In this document: piece after piece, positions 27,964 to 36,861 of the stretch | How positions within the stretch are numbered: the first letter of the stretch is position 1 | Layout: every line of letters starts with the position of its first letter | Assembly: GCA_035494735.1 (NCBI GenBank) | Contig: DATJGS010000045.1 | Location: 1-64,000 of the forward strand | Origin: DATJGS01 sp035494735 | GTDB lineage: Bacteria > Eisenbacteria > RBG-16-71-46 | Length of the DNA: 64,000 bases | Reading direction: 5' to 3' | The notes under the pieces: model-generated | Told to the model about the DNA's origin: nothing | Seen by the model: only the letters and a program-made list of their open reading frames with translations | The model's database searches: none | Program-made: the position numbers and the translations under genes

Positions 27964-28866
27964 ATGCTTTCTCGAGCCAGGGTATTGTGCGGAGCGTTGC
28001 TCCTCACCGCCCTCATGGCTGGCACGATCACGACGATCGGAGCCGCCGCCCCCGCCCACCGTTCCACCCTCGCCAGGCGCTCAGCAGGCACGGTCCACCA
28101 TCGCCATCGTGTGCGGCGCGCGCCTCCGGGCGGCGTCTGGGCACGCAACGCGATCGTGCTCGACCCGGCCACTGGTGAGGTCCTGTTCGAGAAGAATTCG
28201 GACAGTTCGGTGCCCATCGCGAGCCTATCGAAGCTGATGACGATGATGGTGTTCCTCGAGCAGAAACCCGATCTCGATCGCGAAGCCGTGGTGACGCGGG
28301 ACGAGCTGGCTGGTGGTGGTCACACGCAGCTGCGCAACGGTGAGAGCGCGTCGTTGGCCAACCTCCTGCACATGAGCCTCATGTGCTCGGACAACGTGGC
28401 GACGCGAGTGCTCGCGCGCGAATCCGGACTGGCGCCCGACGACTTCCTCGCGCGCATGAACCACAAGGCGATCGAGCTCGGCATGACGCACACGCGCTTT
28501 GTCGAGTTCACGGGCCTCGACGAGCGCAACGTCTCGACCGCGGCCGACGTCGCGCGCATGCTGCATGCGGCGGCTGACATCGATCTCGTGCGCGAGATCA
28601 CGACGACGCGGTCCTACGAGTTCCGCACCGCACGCCGCGTGCACGAGATCCACAACACGAATCGCCTGCTGTTCAGCCACTACGAGATCGTCGGCGGCAA
28701 GACCGGCTTCATCAGCGAGGCGGGCTACTGTTTCGCGACCTGGCTGCGCACGCAGGGCCGCGACCTGATCGCGGTCGTACTCGGCGCTCCGACGAACGCC
28801 ACGCGCTTCGCCGACACCGTTCGCCTGGTGCAACGCACCACGTCCGCGAGCATCGCCCAGCCCTGA
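27964..28866 (+). CDS. D-alanyl-D-alanine carboxypeptidase (peptidase S11, DacA/PBP5-like)
   Basis: The 300-residue enzyme trims pentapeptide stems of peptidoglycan in the periplasm. It has an N-terminal signal or anchor segment (MLSRARVLCGALLLTALMAGTI) and the three serine-acyl motifs in order: SLSK (SxxK), CSDN (SxN) and GGKTGF (KTG). The strand NAIVLDPATGEVLFEKNSD is typical of the family. There is no C-terminal beta domain or amphipathic anchor as in PBP5, so it is a short form. AGGAGG precedes the ATG; an in-frame upstream extension is not used. TauE follows 8 nt later. Confidence 0.88.
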   Translation: MLSRARVLCGALLLTALMAGTITTIGAAAPAHRSTLARRSAGTVHHRHRVRRAPPGGVWARNAIVLDPATGEVLFEKNSDSSVPIASLSKLMTMMVFLEQKPDLDREAVVTRDELAGGGHTQLRNGESASLANLLHMSLMCSDNVATRVLARESGLAPDDFLARMNHKAIELGMTHTRFVEFTGLDERNVSTAADVARMLHAAADIDLVREITTTRSYEFRTARRVHEIHNTNRLLFSHYEIVGGKTGFISEAGYCFATWLRTQGRDLIAVVLGAPTNATRFADTVRLVQRTTSASIAQP

Positions 28867-28874
28867 CGTAACGG

Positions 28875-29684
28875 ATGACCGCCCGCGATCGCGTCCGCGC
28901 CCTGCTCACGGGGTTTGCGGCCGGGGTCGCGGGCGGACTCTTTGGAGTCGGCGGCGGACTCGTCCTCATCCCGCTACTCACCGCGTTCTTCGGACTGCGC
29001 CAGCACGCCGCACACGGCACGTCGCTGGCGGTCATCGGAGGAACGGCGCTCGCGTCGATCTTCGTCTACGCCGCGTACTCGCACGTGGCGTGGAGCGTGG
29101 CGCTGGCGGTGGCCATCACCAGCCTGCTGACGGTGCGCCTCGGGGCACGTTGGGCGACGCGGCTGTCATCGAGACTCCTCACGCAGTCGTTCGCGATATT
29201 TCTGGTCATCGTCGCGGTGCGACTGCTGTGGAAGACGCCCACCGGCTCCGGCCACGCTCTCGAGTTGGGGGCGATGGGGCTCGTGCTCGACGCGGCGCTC
29301 GGCGCGTGCGTCGGCGTGTTGGCGGGCTTCATGGGTGTGGGTGGCGGCATCCTCGCCGTGCCCGCGTTCACGCTGTTGCTCGGGATGTCCCAGCCCCTCG
29401 CGCAGGGCACTTCGCTCGCCGTGATCCTCGTCACCGCGCCACTCGGCTCCTACGAGCATTCGCGGCACGGCAACGTGGCCTGGGGACTCGTGCCGATGCT
29501 GGCCGTGGGGGCCGCCGTCGGGGGGCCACTAGGGTCGTGGCTCGCGCAGATTCTGCCGCATCTCCTGCTGACTCGCTCCTTCGCCGTGTTCCTGCTCCTC
29601 AACGCCGCGAACACGTGGCTGCGGGCGCGCCGCCAGGCCGCCGCCGTCACGGCCCCTCCCGAAGCGACCAGCGCCCGGCCCTGA
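28875..29684 (+). CDS. TauE/SafE (TSUP) family membrane transporter
   Basis: The 269-residue product has about eight membrane segments in two homologous halves. Each half carries the family signature: GLFGVGGGLVLIPLL...GTSLAVIGG in the first and GFMGVGGGILAVPAF...GTSLAVILV in the second. TSUP members export sulfite, sulfoacetate or related organosulfur anions; the substrate here is not predictable. It follows the carboxypeptidase closely and is probably co-transcribed. Confidence 0.9.
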   Translation: MTARDRVRALLTGFAAGVAGGLFGVGGGLVLIPLLTAFFGLRQHAAHGTSLAVIGGTALASIFVYAAYSHVAWSVALAVAITSLLTVRLGARWATRLSSRLLTQSFAIFLVIVAVRLLWKTPTGSGHALELGAMGLVLDAALGACVGVLAGFMGVGGGILAVPAFTLLLGMSQPLAQGTSLAVILVTAPLGSYEHSRHGNVAWGLVPMLAVGAAVGGPLGSWLAQILPHLLLTRSFAVFLLLNAANTWLRARRQAAAVTAPPEATSARP

Positions 29685-29776
29685 GCTTCTGGGACATCGT
29701 GGCCCCCAGCCCCGCCCGGCGCGGGTGACGCGCACGTAAAAACCGCATCGACGGGGAATTACGGGGCGATCAGGAC

Positions 29777-29806
29777 TTGTCAAAAAGGGGCAGCCTCGTC
29801 TAGCAT
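29777..29806 (+). promoter_or_regulatory. Sigma-70 promoter of the second WGRxKxLYR gene
   Basis: TTGTCA and TAGCAT are separated by 18 nt, embedded in the most AT-rich patch of the gap. The predicted 5' leader is about 115 nt. Confidence 0.6.
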
Positions 29807-29929
29807 TGACGCGGCTGCGTAGGCTATCTGCCCCTCCATCCTCCGCTTCCCACTGGAATCCACGGGCCGAGACCCGTCACTTCGGACATCTGCACCTTGG
29901 GCACTCACCCGTTTCAGAAGGAGCCCGCC

Positions 29930-30691
29930 ATGAAGAGAGCTACCCCCGTCATGCTCGCACTGTGTGGTCTCGGCGCTGCCGTCGTGCTGACCGCGTCGTC
30001 CGCATTCGCGTCGACGCTGATGACCGAAACGTTCTCGTACGCGAACGGCGGCTTGGTTGCCGGCAGTGGTGGCAACTGGACCACACACAGCGGCACCGGC
30101 ACGGACATCCAAGTGGTCAGCGGCCACGCCGCCGGCGACATGACGAACGCGCCCGACGACAACCGCACGTTCGCGGCGCAGGGCGCGACGGCAAAGACGT
30201 TCGCGTGCTTCACGGTGAACATTCCGTCCGTCGTGGGTACGCCGTCGACCAACTACTTCCTGCACTTCAAGGACACCGGGACCATCAATTTCGCGGCTCG
30301 CGTGTTCGTCGTTCCGTCGGGCACGACGTTCACGTTCGGCCTCTCGACGTCGACCAGCTCGCCCACCGCGACGTGGCCCACGGCCCTGAACTACGGCCAG
30401 ACCTACGTCGTGGCGATCGACTATGACGCCGCGGCAGGCACCTCGGACCTCTGGGTCAACCCGGCGGACGAGACGAGCCCGAAGATCACGGGAGCTGTCG
30501 GCACGACCGGCTTCCTGATCTCGGCGCTCGCGATGCGTGAGAGCGCCACGATCACGCCCGCGGGCAGCGTGCTGTGGAAGTACAACGTCGACGATGTCGC
30601 GGTCGGCACGACGTTCAACGACGCGTGCGCCGGCCAGCCGACGGGGACGAATTCGTCCACCTGGGGCCGGGTGAAGATCCTGTACCGCTAG
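29930..30691 (+). CDS. Secreted beta-sandwich protein with C-terminal WGRxKxLYR tag
   Basis: The 253-residue product has a signal peptide (cleavage after ASSAFAS, about residue 28). A single beta-rich domain follows, reminiscent of LamG/concanavalin-like or PEP-CTERM-type exported proteins (TLMTETFSYANGGLVAGSGG at the start, LWKYNVDDVAVGTTF near the end). After a short Thr/Ser-rich linker it ends STWGRVKILYR, nearly the same as the tail of the protein at 12413-13324 although the rest is unrelated. AAGGAG precedes the ATG. It is monocistronic, with its own promoter and terminator. It is likely exported to the surface or extracellular space. Confidence 0.75.
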   Translation: MKRATPVMLALCGLGAAVVLTASSAFASTLMTETFSYANGGLVAGSGGNWTTHSGTGTDIQVVSGHAAGDMTNAPDDNRTFAAQGATAKTFACFTVNIPSVVGTPSTNYFLHFKDTGTINFAARVFVVPSGTTFTFGLSTSTSSPTATWPTALNYGQTYVVAIDYDAAAGTSDLWVNPADETSPKITGAVGTTGFLISALAMRESATITPAGSVLWKYNVDDVAVGTTFNDACAGQPTGTNSSTWGRVKILYR

Positions 30692-30715
30692 GCTTCCTCA
30701 GAAGAACGCTACATC

Positions 30716-30754
30716 TCACGGCCGTCCCTGAACGGGGCGGCCGTGATGCTTTTT
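30716..30754 (+). terminator. Intrinsic terminator after the second WGRxKxLYR gene
   Basis: The outer arms tcacggccg/cggccgtga (9 bp) enclose a further short stem (ccc/ggg), followed by tgcttttt. Confidence 0.9.
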
Positions 30755-31110
30755 CGGCAAATCGGCCGCCGGCTCATCGGCGCGGCGCGATCCCCGAGGC
30801 AGCGCCGCTACACCGTGAGGCGACGGGCGACCGGACGCACCTGCCGTACCGGGAAGGTTCTTTACACCCAGCTGGCAAAGGACCAACACGTCCGTAGCTT
30901 TGACCCGGTCCATCACCCCGCCCCCCCAGGGGTCGACGCCGACAATGAATCGCAAGTTGCACAACAGGTTGGGCCCAGAGGGCGCACTCAGGGCGATTCA
31001 GCCCCGAGTCCGGCCGGCGAATTGCTAATCGAAAGGGTCGACGCGTCCCGTCCCACCTCATCGGGACCGACGCGCGGTCGTCCAAGCCGTTCACCCATCC
31101 GGAGCCACTC
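30755..31110. other. Intergenic region before the Lon-like gene
   Basis: About 350 bases lie between the terminator and the next start codon. TTGACC occurs at 30900-30905 but has no -10 box at the right distance, so the promoter is not identified. Short ORFs here lack ribosome sites and family resemblance. The GGAG site of the Lon-like gene is at the right end. Confidence 0.45.
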
Positions 31111-32898
31111 ATGCCCCGTGCCGAAAAGCCGAGACGCGCCTCGACGCGCAAGCCGCGGACACTCCGCGCGGGCGCGCCGGAAGCCGTGCCCGTCCGGTCG
31201 CGGACGCTGATCCGCCAGGAGCCGCCGGTCGCGCCGCCGAGTTCGTTGCCCGGCGAGGTCTCGAGGCAGGCTCAGCGCGAGATGGACCGGCTGCGACGCC
31301 TGCCGTCGGGATCTCCCGAAGCCGGCCAGGTGCGCGCGTACCTCCAGTGGCTGTGGTCACTGCCCTGGGACTCGGTTTCCAGCGAGGACGCGGATCTGAA
31401 GGAAGTCGAGCACAGCCTCGAGCGCGAGCACCTCGGGCTGTTGAAAGCCAAGGAGCGCATCGTCGAGTTCCTCGCGGTGCGCCGGCTCAAGCAGGACCTT
31501 CCGGGACCGGCGCTGTGTCTCGTCGGACCGCCGGGAACGGGAAAGACGTCGCTCGGCGCCGCGGTGGCGCGCGCCCTGCGCCGGCCCTTCGTTCGCATCA
31601 GCGTCTCGGGCACGAGCGACGCCGGAGAATTGCGCGGCGTGAGCCGCACGCTGCCGGGCGCGCAGCCTGGGAAGATCGTGCGTGCGCTGCGCGAGGCCGG
31701 GGTGTCGAACCCGGTGCTCATGATCGACGGCGTGGATCGCCTCGTCGGAGAGGGCGGCCTCGAGGTGGCGGAGGTGCTGCTCGAACTCCTCGACCCCGAG
31801 AGCAACACGCATTTCACGGATCACTACGTCGGACTCCCCATCGACCTGTCGCACGCCGTGCTGATGCTGTGCGCGAACAGTCTCGACCTGGTGCTCGACT
31901 CGCTCCAGGAGCGCATCGAGGTCATCGAGGTGCCGGGCTACGGCGAGGACGAGAAGATCGAGATCGCGCAGCGCTTCCTGCTGCCGCGCCAGCTTCACGA
32001 ACACGGCTTGTCGCCACGCGACGTCGTCCTGCCGGAGGCCACGCTGCGCGCGATGGTGCGCCACTACACGCTCGAGGCCGGAGTCCGCTCGCTGTCGCGT
32101 CAGATCGCGACCGTGTGTCGCAAGGTCGCGCGCGCCCGCGCCACCGGGAACACGCGCCGTCACAGCGTGACGCCGGAGCGCATGGAGCAGTACCTCGGTC
32201 ACCAGATCTACGCGCCCGAGATGGCGGGCAAGTCGGACGACGTGGGCGTTGCGGCCGGACTCGCCTGGACCGCGGCCGGCGGCGAGATCCTGATCGTCGA
32301 GGCGCTGAAAATGCCGGGCTCGGGCCGCGTCGTGACCACCGGCCAGCTCGGAGAAGTCATGAAGGAGTCGGTGCAGGCCGCGCATTCGTACGTCCGCTCG
32401 CGCGCCGATCTATTGGAGATCGACGCCGAGGCGTTCGCGAACTACGACATCCACATCCACTTTCCCGCCGCCGGCGTGCCGAAGGACGGGCCGTCAGCCG
32501 GCATCACGGTGGGTCTCGTGATCGCGTCCGTGCTCAGCGACCGCCCCATCCGCCACGACGTGGCCATGACCGGCGAAGTCAGCCTGCGCGGCAAGGTGCT
32601 GGTCGTCGGCGGGCTGCGCGAGAAGGCGCTGGCCGCTTATCGCGCGGGCTTCCGCACGCTGCTGCTGCCCGCCGCGAACGCGAAGGACCTGGGCGACATT
32701 CCCGAGGACGTGCGCGACAAGATCGAACTCGTGCCCGTCGAGACCATGGACGAAGTGTTCGCGATCGCGTTGCACCGCGTCATCGTGCCGCAGCGTATGT
32801 CGGGGAACTTCATCATCGAGGTCGAGGAAGACGAAGAAGACGAGACGCCGGCCTCCGAGCCTGCGCAGCGCGTGGCCCGACCCGGCCGCTCGCGCTGA
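31111..32898 (+). CDS. Lon-like protease lacking the N domain, with degenerate AAA motifs
   Basis: The 595-residue product carries the Lon AAA+ and S16 protease domains but only a basic disordered stretch and a short helical linker in front, so the roughly 200-residue LAN domain is missing. Walker A is intact (GPPGTGKT, 139-146). Walker B reads MIDGVD (about 205-210) where Lon has LLDEID, losing the catalytic Glu. The pore loop reads RTLPGAQPG instead of RTYIGAMPG, losing the gripping Tyr. The Ser462 (PKDGPSAG) and Lys505 (REKALAA) dyad is complete. The C-terminal tail is acidic then basic. It is probably a regulatory or slow protease, not the housekeeping Lon. Confidence 0.85.
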   Translation: MPRAEKPRRASTRKPRTLRAGAPEAVPVRSRTLIRQEPPVAPPSSLPGEVSRQAQREMDRLRRLPSGSPEAGQVRAYLQWLWSLPWDSVSSEDADLKEVEHSLEREHLGLLKAKERIVEFLAVRRLKQDLPGPALCLVGPPGTGKTSLGAAVARALRRPFVRISVSGTSDAGELRGVSRTLPGAQPGKIVRALREAGVSNPVLMIDGVDRLVGEGGLEVAEVLLELLDPESNTHFTDHYVGLPIDLSHAVLMLCANSLDLVLDSLQERIEVIEVPGYGEDEKIEIAQRFLLPRQLHEHGLSPRDVVLPEATLRAMVRHYTLEAGVRSLSRQIATVCRKVARARATGNTRRHSVTPERMEQYLGHQIYAPEMAGKSDDVGVAAGLAWTAAGGEILIVEALKMPGSGRVVTTGQLGEVMKESVQAAHSYVRSRADLLEIDAEAFANYDIHIHFPAAGVPKDGPSAGITVGLVIASVLSDRPIRHDVAMTGEVSLRGKVLVVGGLREKALAAYRAGFRTLLLPAANAKDLGDIPEDVRDKIELVPVETMDEVFAIALHRVIVPQRMSGNFIIEVEEDEEDETPASEPAQRVARPGRSR

Positions 32899-32909
32899 TC
32901 TCGGGGCGG

Positions 32910-33290
32910 CTAGGGCTCGGAGCCCTCGACGTCGTCATCGCGCACCGCGCCACCCTGCTCCAACGCCTCGAGGTAGTCCGCGATGATGGCGCGGGCCTCG
33001 TCGGCTTCCTCGCGCGGCACGAGGATCTCGCCCCACGCGCCCGTCGCCCAGTCGCGCCGCACGGTGCCGTAACCCGGGAGCATCGCGCTGCGCAACACGG
33101 CGTGCACGCCGTGGTGCTCGAGCAATCCTCCGAGCAACGCTCCCGACGCGGCGTCGGGCACGCGATGCACGACTTCGGGCGATCCGCCGAGGCCGGGCGG
33201 CTCGCGATTCAGCACGACGCGGCAGCGCGGACACGCGGCGATGGCCGCTTCGTACTCGGCGCCGCACTCCGGACAGAATCCCACGATCAC
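32910..33290 (-). CDS. Zinc-ribbon protein with DUF2007-like signal-transducing domain
   Basis: The 126-residue product begins with a four-Cys zinc ribbon (FCPECGAEYEAAIAACPRC). A compact alpha/beta domain of the DUF2007 type follows (VVHRVPDAASGALLGGLLEH, then WGEILVPREEADEARAIIADY), and it ends with an acidic tail. DUF2007 proteins are PII-like small proteins of unknown function. The GTG start overlaps the aminotransferase stop, so they are coupled. It is cytoplasmic. Confidence 0.75.
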   Translation of the reverse strand: MIVGFCPECGAEYEAAIAACPRCRVVLNREPPGLGGSPEVVHRVPDAASGALLGGLLEHHGVHAVLRSAMLPGYGTVRRDWATGAWGEILVPREEADEARAIIADYLEALEQGGAVRDDDVEGSEP

Positions 33291-34504
33291 ACCGGCTCGC
33301 GCGCCGTCCGCGCGGCGACGACGTGCTCGCGCAGGCGGCGCGCCGCTTCCGCGACGTCTTCACCGCGCGTCGCGAGCGACATGCGGACCCAGTCCCCGTA
33401 CTCGGGGCCGAACGCGGTGCCGGGCAGCACGGCGACACCGAGCGCCAGCCACTCGTGGACGAGGTCCCACAGCGGGCGCCCGCCTCGCGCGGCGGCCACG
33501 TTCGCGAACGCGTAGAACGCTCCGCGCGGCGTCGGCACGACGATCGCGTCCTGTCCTGCGAGGCCGGCGAGGAGAAGGTCGCGGCGCTCCGCGTAGGCGC
33601 GGCGCATGGTCTCGACGGCGTCCTGCGATCCTTCGATCGCGGCGCGCGCCGCGCTCTGCACCGCCGGGAACACGCCGTGCGTCGTGTAGAACGACAGCAG
33701 CGGGCCCATCACCCCGCGCAAGGCCGGCGGCGAGACGACGTAGCCGACGCGCCAGCCGGTCATCGCGTAGGACTTGGAAAACGTGTACACGCTGAGCGTG
33801 CGCTCGGCCATGCCGGGCAGTGACCCGAGGCTCACGTGGCGGGCGCCGTCGAACAGCAGATGCTCGTACGCCTCGTCGCTGATCACCCACAGGTCGCGTT
33901 CGATCGCGACCTCGGCGATGGCCGCGAGTTGCTCGCGCGACAGAACGACGCCGGTGGGGTTGTTCGGCGTGTTCACATAGAGGCCCCGTGTCTCCTTGCG
34001 CAACGCGCCGCGCAGGGCCGCCGCGAATGCCGCGGCGTCGAGCACGCCCGCGCCGAGATCGAGGTACGCGGGGAGCGTGCGATAGCCCGCGCCGTGCGCG
34101 AAGCCCACGAGTTTGGGGATCGCCATCCAGTGCGGCGACAGCACGAGCACTTCGTCACCCGGGCCGAGCAGGCTTTGGAACGCGAGGAACAGCGCGTGCG
34201 TGCCGCCGTCGGTGACGACCACGTCGTCCGCTTCGCACACGATGCCGTTCTCGCGCGCCAGCTTGTCGACGAGCGCGCGGCGCAGCGGCAGCGCGCCGCG
34301 CGCGTCCGGGTAATGCGTCTCGCCGGCGCGCGCGGCGGCGGCCAGCGCCTCGACGATGTGCGGCGGCGTGTCGAAGTCCGGCTCGCCGCGCTCCAAGTGG
34401 AGCACGCGCTCACCGGCCTGCTCGCGCGCGCGCGCCGCGGCCATCACCTGTCCCAACTCGGAGGTCATCCGGAGCACGGCGCGGTCCGCGATCAATTGGG
34501 GCAT
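33287..34504 (-). CDS. Class I/II PLP-dependent aminotransferase (AspC-like)
   Basis: The 405-residue product is a fold-type I aminotransferase. It has the N-terminal GEPDFDTPPHI typical of subgroup I-gamma aspartate and related aminotransferases, NTPNNPTGVVLS (PLP Asn), DEAYEHLLFDG (PLP Asp/Tyr), SKSYAMTGWRVGYV with the Schiff-base Lys, and a C-terminal VRMSLATR with the carboxylate-binding Arg. Candidate reactions are aspartate, aromatic or alanine transamination. A GAGGAGG site precedes the ATG, and TAGAGT (34547-34552, minus strand) is a plausible -10. Confidence 0.9.
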   Translation of the reverse strand: MPQLIADRAVLRMTSELGQVMAAARAREQAGERVLHLERGEPDFDTPPHIVEALAAAARAGETHYPDARGALPLRRALVDKLARENGIVCEADDVVVTDGGTHALFLAFQSLLGPGDEVLVLSPHWMAIPKLVGFAHGAGYRTLPAYLDLGAGVLDAAAFAAALRGALRKETRGLYVNTPNNPTGVVLSREQLAAIAEVAIERDLWVISDEAYEHLLFDGARHVSLGSLPGMAERTLSVYTFSKSYAMTGWRVGYVVSPPALRGVMGPLLSFYTTHGVFPAVQSAARAAIEGSQDAVETMRRAYAERRDLLLAGLAGQDAIVVPTPRGAFYAFANVAAARGGRPLWDLVHEWLALGVAVLPGTAFGPEYGDWVRMSLATRGEDVAEAARRLREHVVAARTAREPV

Positions 34505-34648
34505 TTTGGCCTCCTCGCTCGATTTTGCACGATGCCGACGCGCCGCACTCTAGCACGCGTCGCGCGCGCCGAGACTGCACACCGTGGGCACGCCGATTGC
34601 CTTTTCGCGCGGTCCCCATCTCGCCTATGCCCCAACGGAGGACTCGCC

Positions 34649-35998
34649 GTGTCCAAGTTCGACTTGCGCGACATTTCCGACCGCCTCACCCGCTCCCGGG
34701 ACACCGAGGCCGTGGTCTTCGAATTTCTCGGCTATCTGCAGGCCCTGCGCCCCGATTGGCGCGCTTCGCTGTCGTTCTACGAGGTCAGCCGCGACGCGCT
34801 CGTCCACGTCTACGAGCGCCAGGGCCCGCGCCTCGCGCGTCGCGACATTACGCTGCCCGTGGACCAATTGCCCTCGCGGCTCGTGCGAAAGTTCTTTCAC
34901 CCCAGTGCATTTTTCAATCGGACGGACAAGCGGGCGCTGCTGTCCCACGTGTTCCAGACGTCACCGTGGTACGAGCCCGACCCGCTGGAAGGCGCCGCGC
35001 TCCACGCGATCACGCCGGTCGCGAACTGGCAGGCCTGCGTGTGCCTGCCCCTGGCGGATCAGGAGGACATCCTCGCGCTGCTGATCCTGGCCAGCGAGAA
35101 GAAAGGTGCGTTCAGCGGCAACGCCATGGCGCACATCCTTCCCGTGAAGAGCCTCGCGTCGCTCGCGCTGTCGCAGCACCTGTACCGCAGCTCGCGCGCC
35201 GCGGCCACGCCCGAAAGCGGGCGCGTCGCGACCGCGGATTTCCAGGAGCGCATCCGCCAGCTCAATGTCCAGAGCGAGCAACTGCGTGAGGACAATCGCC
35301 TCAAGGCCAAGAAGCTCGAGACGCTGATGCAGCAGATCGAGGCGTTGTCCCAGGACGCGGACACCGATCGTGGCGAGTTGGATCGCGTGAAAGGCGCGCT
35401 GTCCGCGCTCGAGGAGCAGTCGGCGCAGGCCACGCAGCACCTGAGTCAGGCCTACGCGGAGCTGAACGAGGCGCAGAGCCGGCTGCAGGGCACGCAGCGC
35501 ACGGTGCAGTTCCTCAAGCAGGTGTTCGAGCTGTTGTCGACGGAGCACGCCGACGAGGAGTTCTCGCGCTTCATGGTGAGCTGGTTCTGCGAGGAGTTCG
35601 GCGTCGCCCGGTGCAGCCTGATGGTTCTCGACGCCGCCGAGGAGACGCTGCAGATCCGTGCGCAGCGCGGCATCGACCCGGGGGTCGCGGAGCAGGTCAA
35701 GGTCCGCGTCGGGCAGGGCATCGCCGGCTGGGTCGCGCACAATCGCAAGCCGCTGCTCGTGCGCGCGCCCGAGGACGCGCGGGAGACGCCACACACGCAC
35801 CAGGACGCCTACAACTCCGACTCGTTCATCTCCGTCCCGCTCGTGCACAATAACCGTCTGTCCGGCGTGCTGAACCTGAGCAACAAGTCGGATGGTGATC
35901 CGTTCGACGATCTCGACCTGGATCGCGCGATGCTCGCCGGCTCGCTGATGGCGCTGATGCTGGAGGGAAGCGAGGGGTCGGGCCGCGCGGCAGCCTAG
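34649..35998 (+). CDS. Coiled-coil GAF-domain sensor-like protein
   Basis: The 449-residue product starts at a GTG 7 nt after GGAGG. An N-terminal region of about 180 residues looks like a divergent GAF domain (VVFEFLGYLQALRPDWRASL). Next is a long coiled coil at about 195-300 (QLNVQSEQLREDNRLKAKKL). Then comes a clear GAF domain at about 305-440 (CSLMVLDAAEETLQIRAQRG, VRVGQGIAGWVAHNRKPLLV, SFISVPLVHNNRLSGVLNL). No kinase, cyclase or HTH output is attached, so it must signal through a partner. Its stop overlaps that of the convergent NUDIX gene within one CTAG palindrome. Confidence 0.8.
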   Translation: MSKFDLRDISDRLTRSRDTEAVVFEFLGYLQALRPDWRASLSFYEVSRDALVHVYERQGPRLARRDITLPVDQLPSRLVRKFFHPSAFFNRTDKRALLSHVFQTSPWYEPDPLEGAALHAITPVANWQACVCLPLADQEDILALLILASEKKGAFSGNAMAHILPVKSLASLALSQHLYRSSRAAATPESGRVATADFQERIRQLNVQSEQLREDNRLKAKKLETLMQQIEALSQDADTDRGELDRVKGALSALEEQSAQATQHLSQAYAELNEAQSRLQGTQRTVQFLKQVFELLSTEHADEEFSRFMVSWFCEEFGVARCSLMVLDAAEETLQIRAQRGIDPGVAEQVKVRVGQGIAGWVAHNRKPLLVRAPEDARETPHTHQDAYNSDSFISVPLVHNNRLSGVLNLSNKSDGDPFDDLDLDRAMLAGSLMALMLEGSEGSGRAAA

Positions 35999-36573
35999 CG
36001 GCGCGCGCGAATCCTCGACGAAGGGCGACGGCCCGGCGTTCTCGCGCCGGGCCGTCTCGCTTCGTGCGCGCGAGTCTCGCGGAACTCGGCCAGCGCCTCC
36101 TTGTGCGAAGCGAAGGCCAGGTTGCGCGGCAGGCGAGCGAACGGGTGGAACCGCGCCTCGATCGCGTCGTCCCCGGGCCGCAGCCGGCCGCGGACGCGCT
36201 CGGCCGTGTACAGCACGAGCACCGAGCGCACGCGCGGGTCGTCGAACCCGGCGTAGACGCCGAACAATCCGCTGAGGCGGGCGACGAGGCCGGTCTCCTC
36301 ACGCAGTTCGCGCACGGCGCACCGCTCGGGCGTTTCCCCGTTCTCCATGAACCCGGCCGGCAGGCACCACGCGCCGGCGCGCGGATCGTAGCGGCGCTTG
36401 ACGAGCAGCACCTCGTCGCGGCGCGTCAGGATCACACCCGCTGCCGGCACCGGATTGTGATAGTGGATGTAGCCGCACGCCGGACACGCCCGTCGCGGCC
36501 AGCCGTGATCGTCGATGCGCACGAGGGGCGTGGCGCAGCGCGGGCAGTAGCGGAATCCCGACAGCTCGGACAT
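35995..36573 (-). CDS. NUDIX hydrolase with N-terminal zinc ribbon
   Basis: The 192-residue product has a zinc ribbon (YCPRCATPLV...RRACPACGYIHY) and then a NUDIX domain with the full box: GFMENGETPERCAVRELREE, ending TGL (Gx5Ex7REUxEExGU). This layout resembles NudC-like NADH/RNA-decapping or ADP-ribose pyrophosphatases, though the NudC-specific SQPWPFPxS motif is absent. The basic Arg-rich tail from about residue 165 is encoded over the hairpin at 36027-36056. Its TAG stop shares CTAG with the opposite gene. Confidence 0.85.
   Translation of the reverse strand: MSELSGFRYCPRCATPLVRIDDHGWPRRACPACGYIHYHNPVPAAGVILTRRDEVLLVKRRYDPRAGAWCLPAGFMENGETPERCAVRELREETGLVARLSGLFGVYAGFDDPRVRSVLVLYTAERVRGRLRPGDDAIEARFHPFARLPRNLAFASHKEALAEFRETRAHEARRPGARTPGRRPSSRIRARR
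36027..36060 (+). terminator. Hairpin downstream of the GAF-protein gene
   Basis: gacggcccggcg/cgccgggccgtc forms a 12-bp stem with a 6-nt loop, followed by tcgcttcgt. It ends plus-strand transcription of the GAF gene, although it lies inside the 3' part of the opposing NUDIX gene. Confidence 0.6.
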
Positions 36574-36693
36574 GGCCGGGCAGCGTACGGTCCATTCAGG
36601 ACCGCCGCAACGCTCGCGGCGGCGGCCGCGCGTGTCCAGGCGGTCTCGAGCGTCGGGCCATCGGTCGTCGCGTTCGGCTGTGGCCGCTCCGAG

Positions 36694-36730
36694 AAAAACC
36701 GGAAGCCCGGTGGTCGTCGCACCACCGGGC
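36694..36730 (-). terminator. Intrinsic terminator of the PDZ-protein gene
   Basis: On the minus strand a 10-bp stem gcccggtggt/accaccgggc with a 6-nt loop is followed by TTCCGGTTTTT. It lies in the 288-base gap between the PDZ and NUDIX genes. The rest of that gap shows no gene. Confidence 0.85.
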
Positions 36731-36861
36731 CCCGTATCGCCGCCGCCCCCACGAGGGGCGCCGCGCTGCTCCCGCCCGCTTCGATCCACGCCCTGGATTC
36801 AGCGCCATTCGGCGCACGGATCGGGATCGACGCCCCTCGCGGCGCGGCGGCGAAGTCTCGA

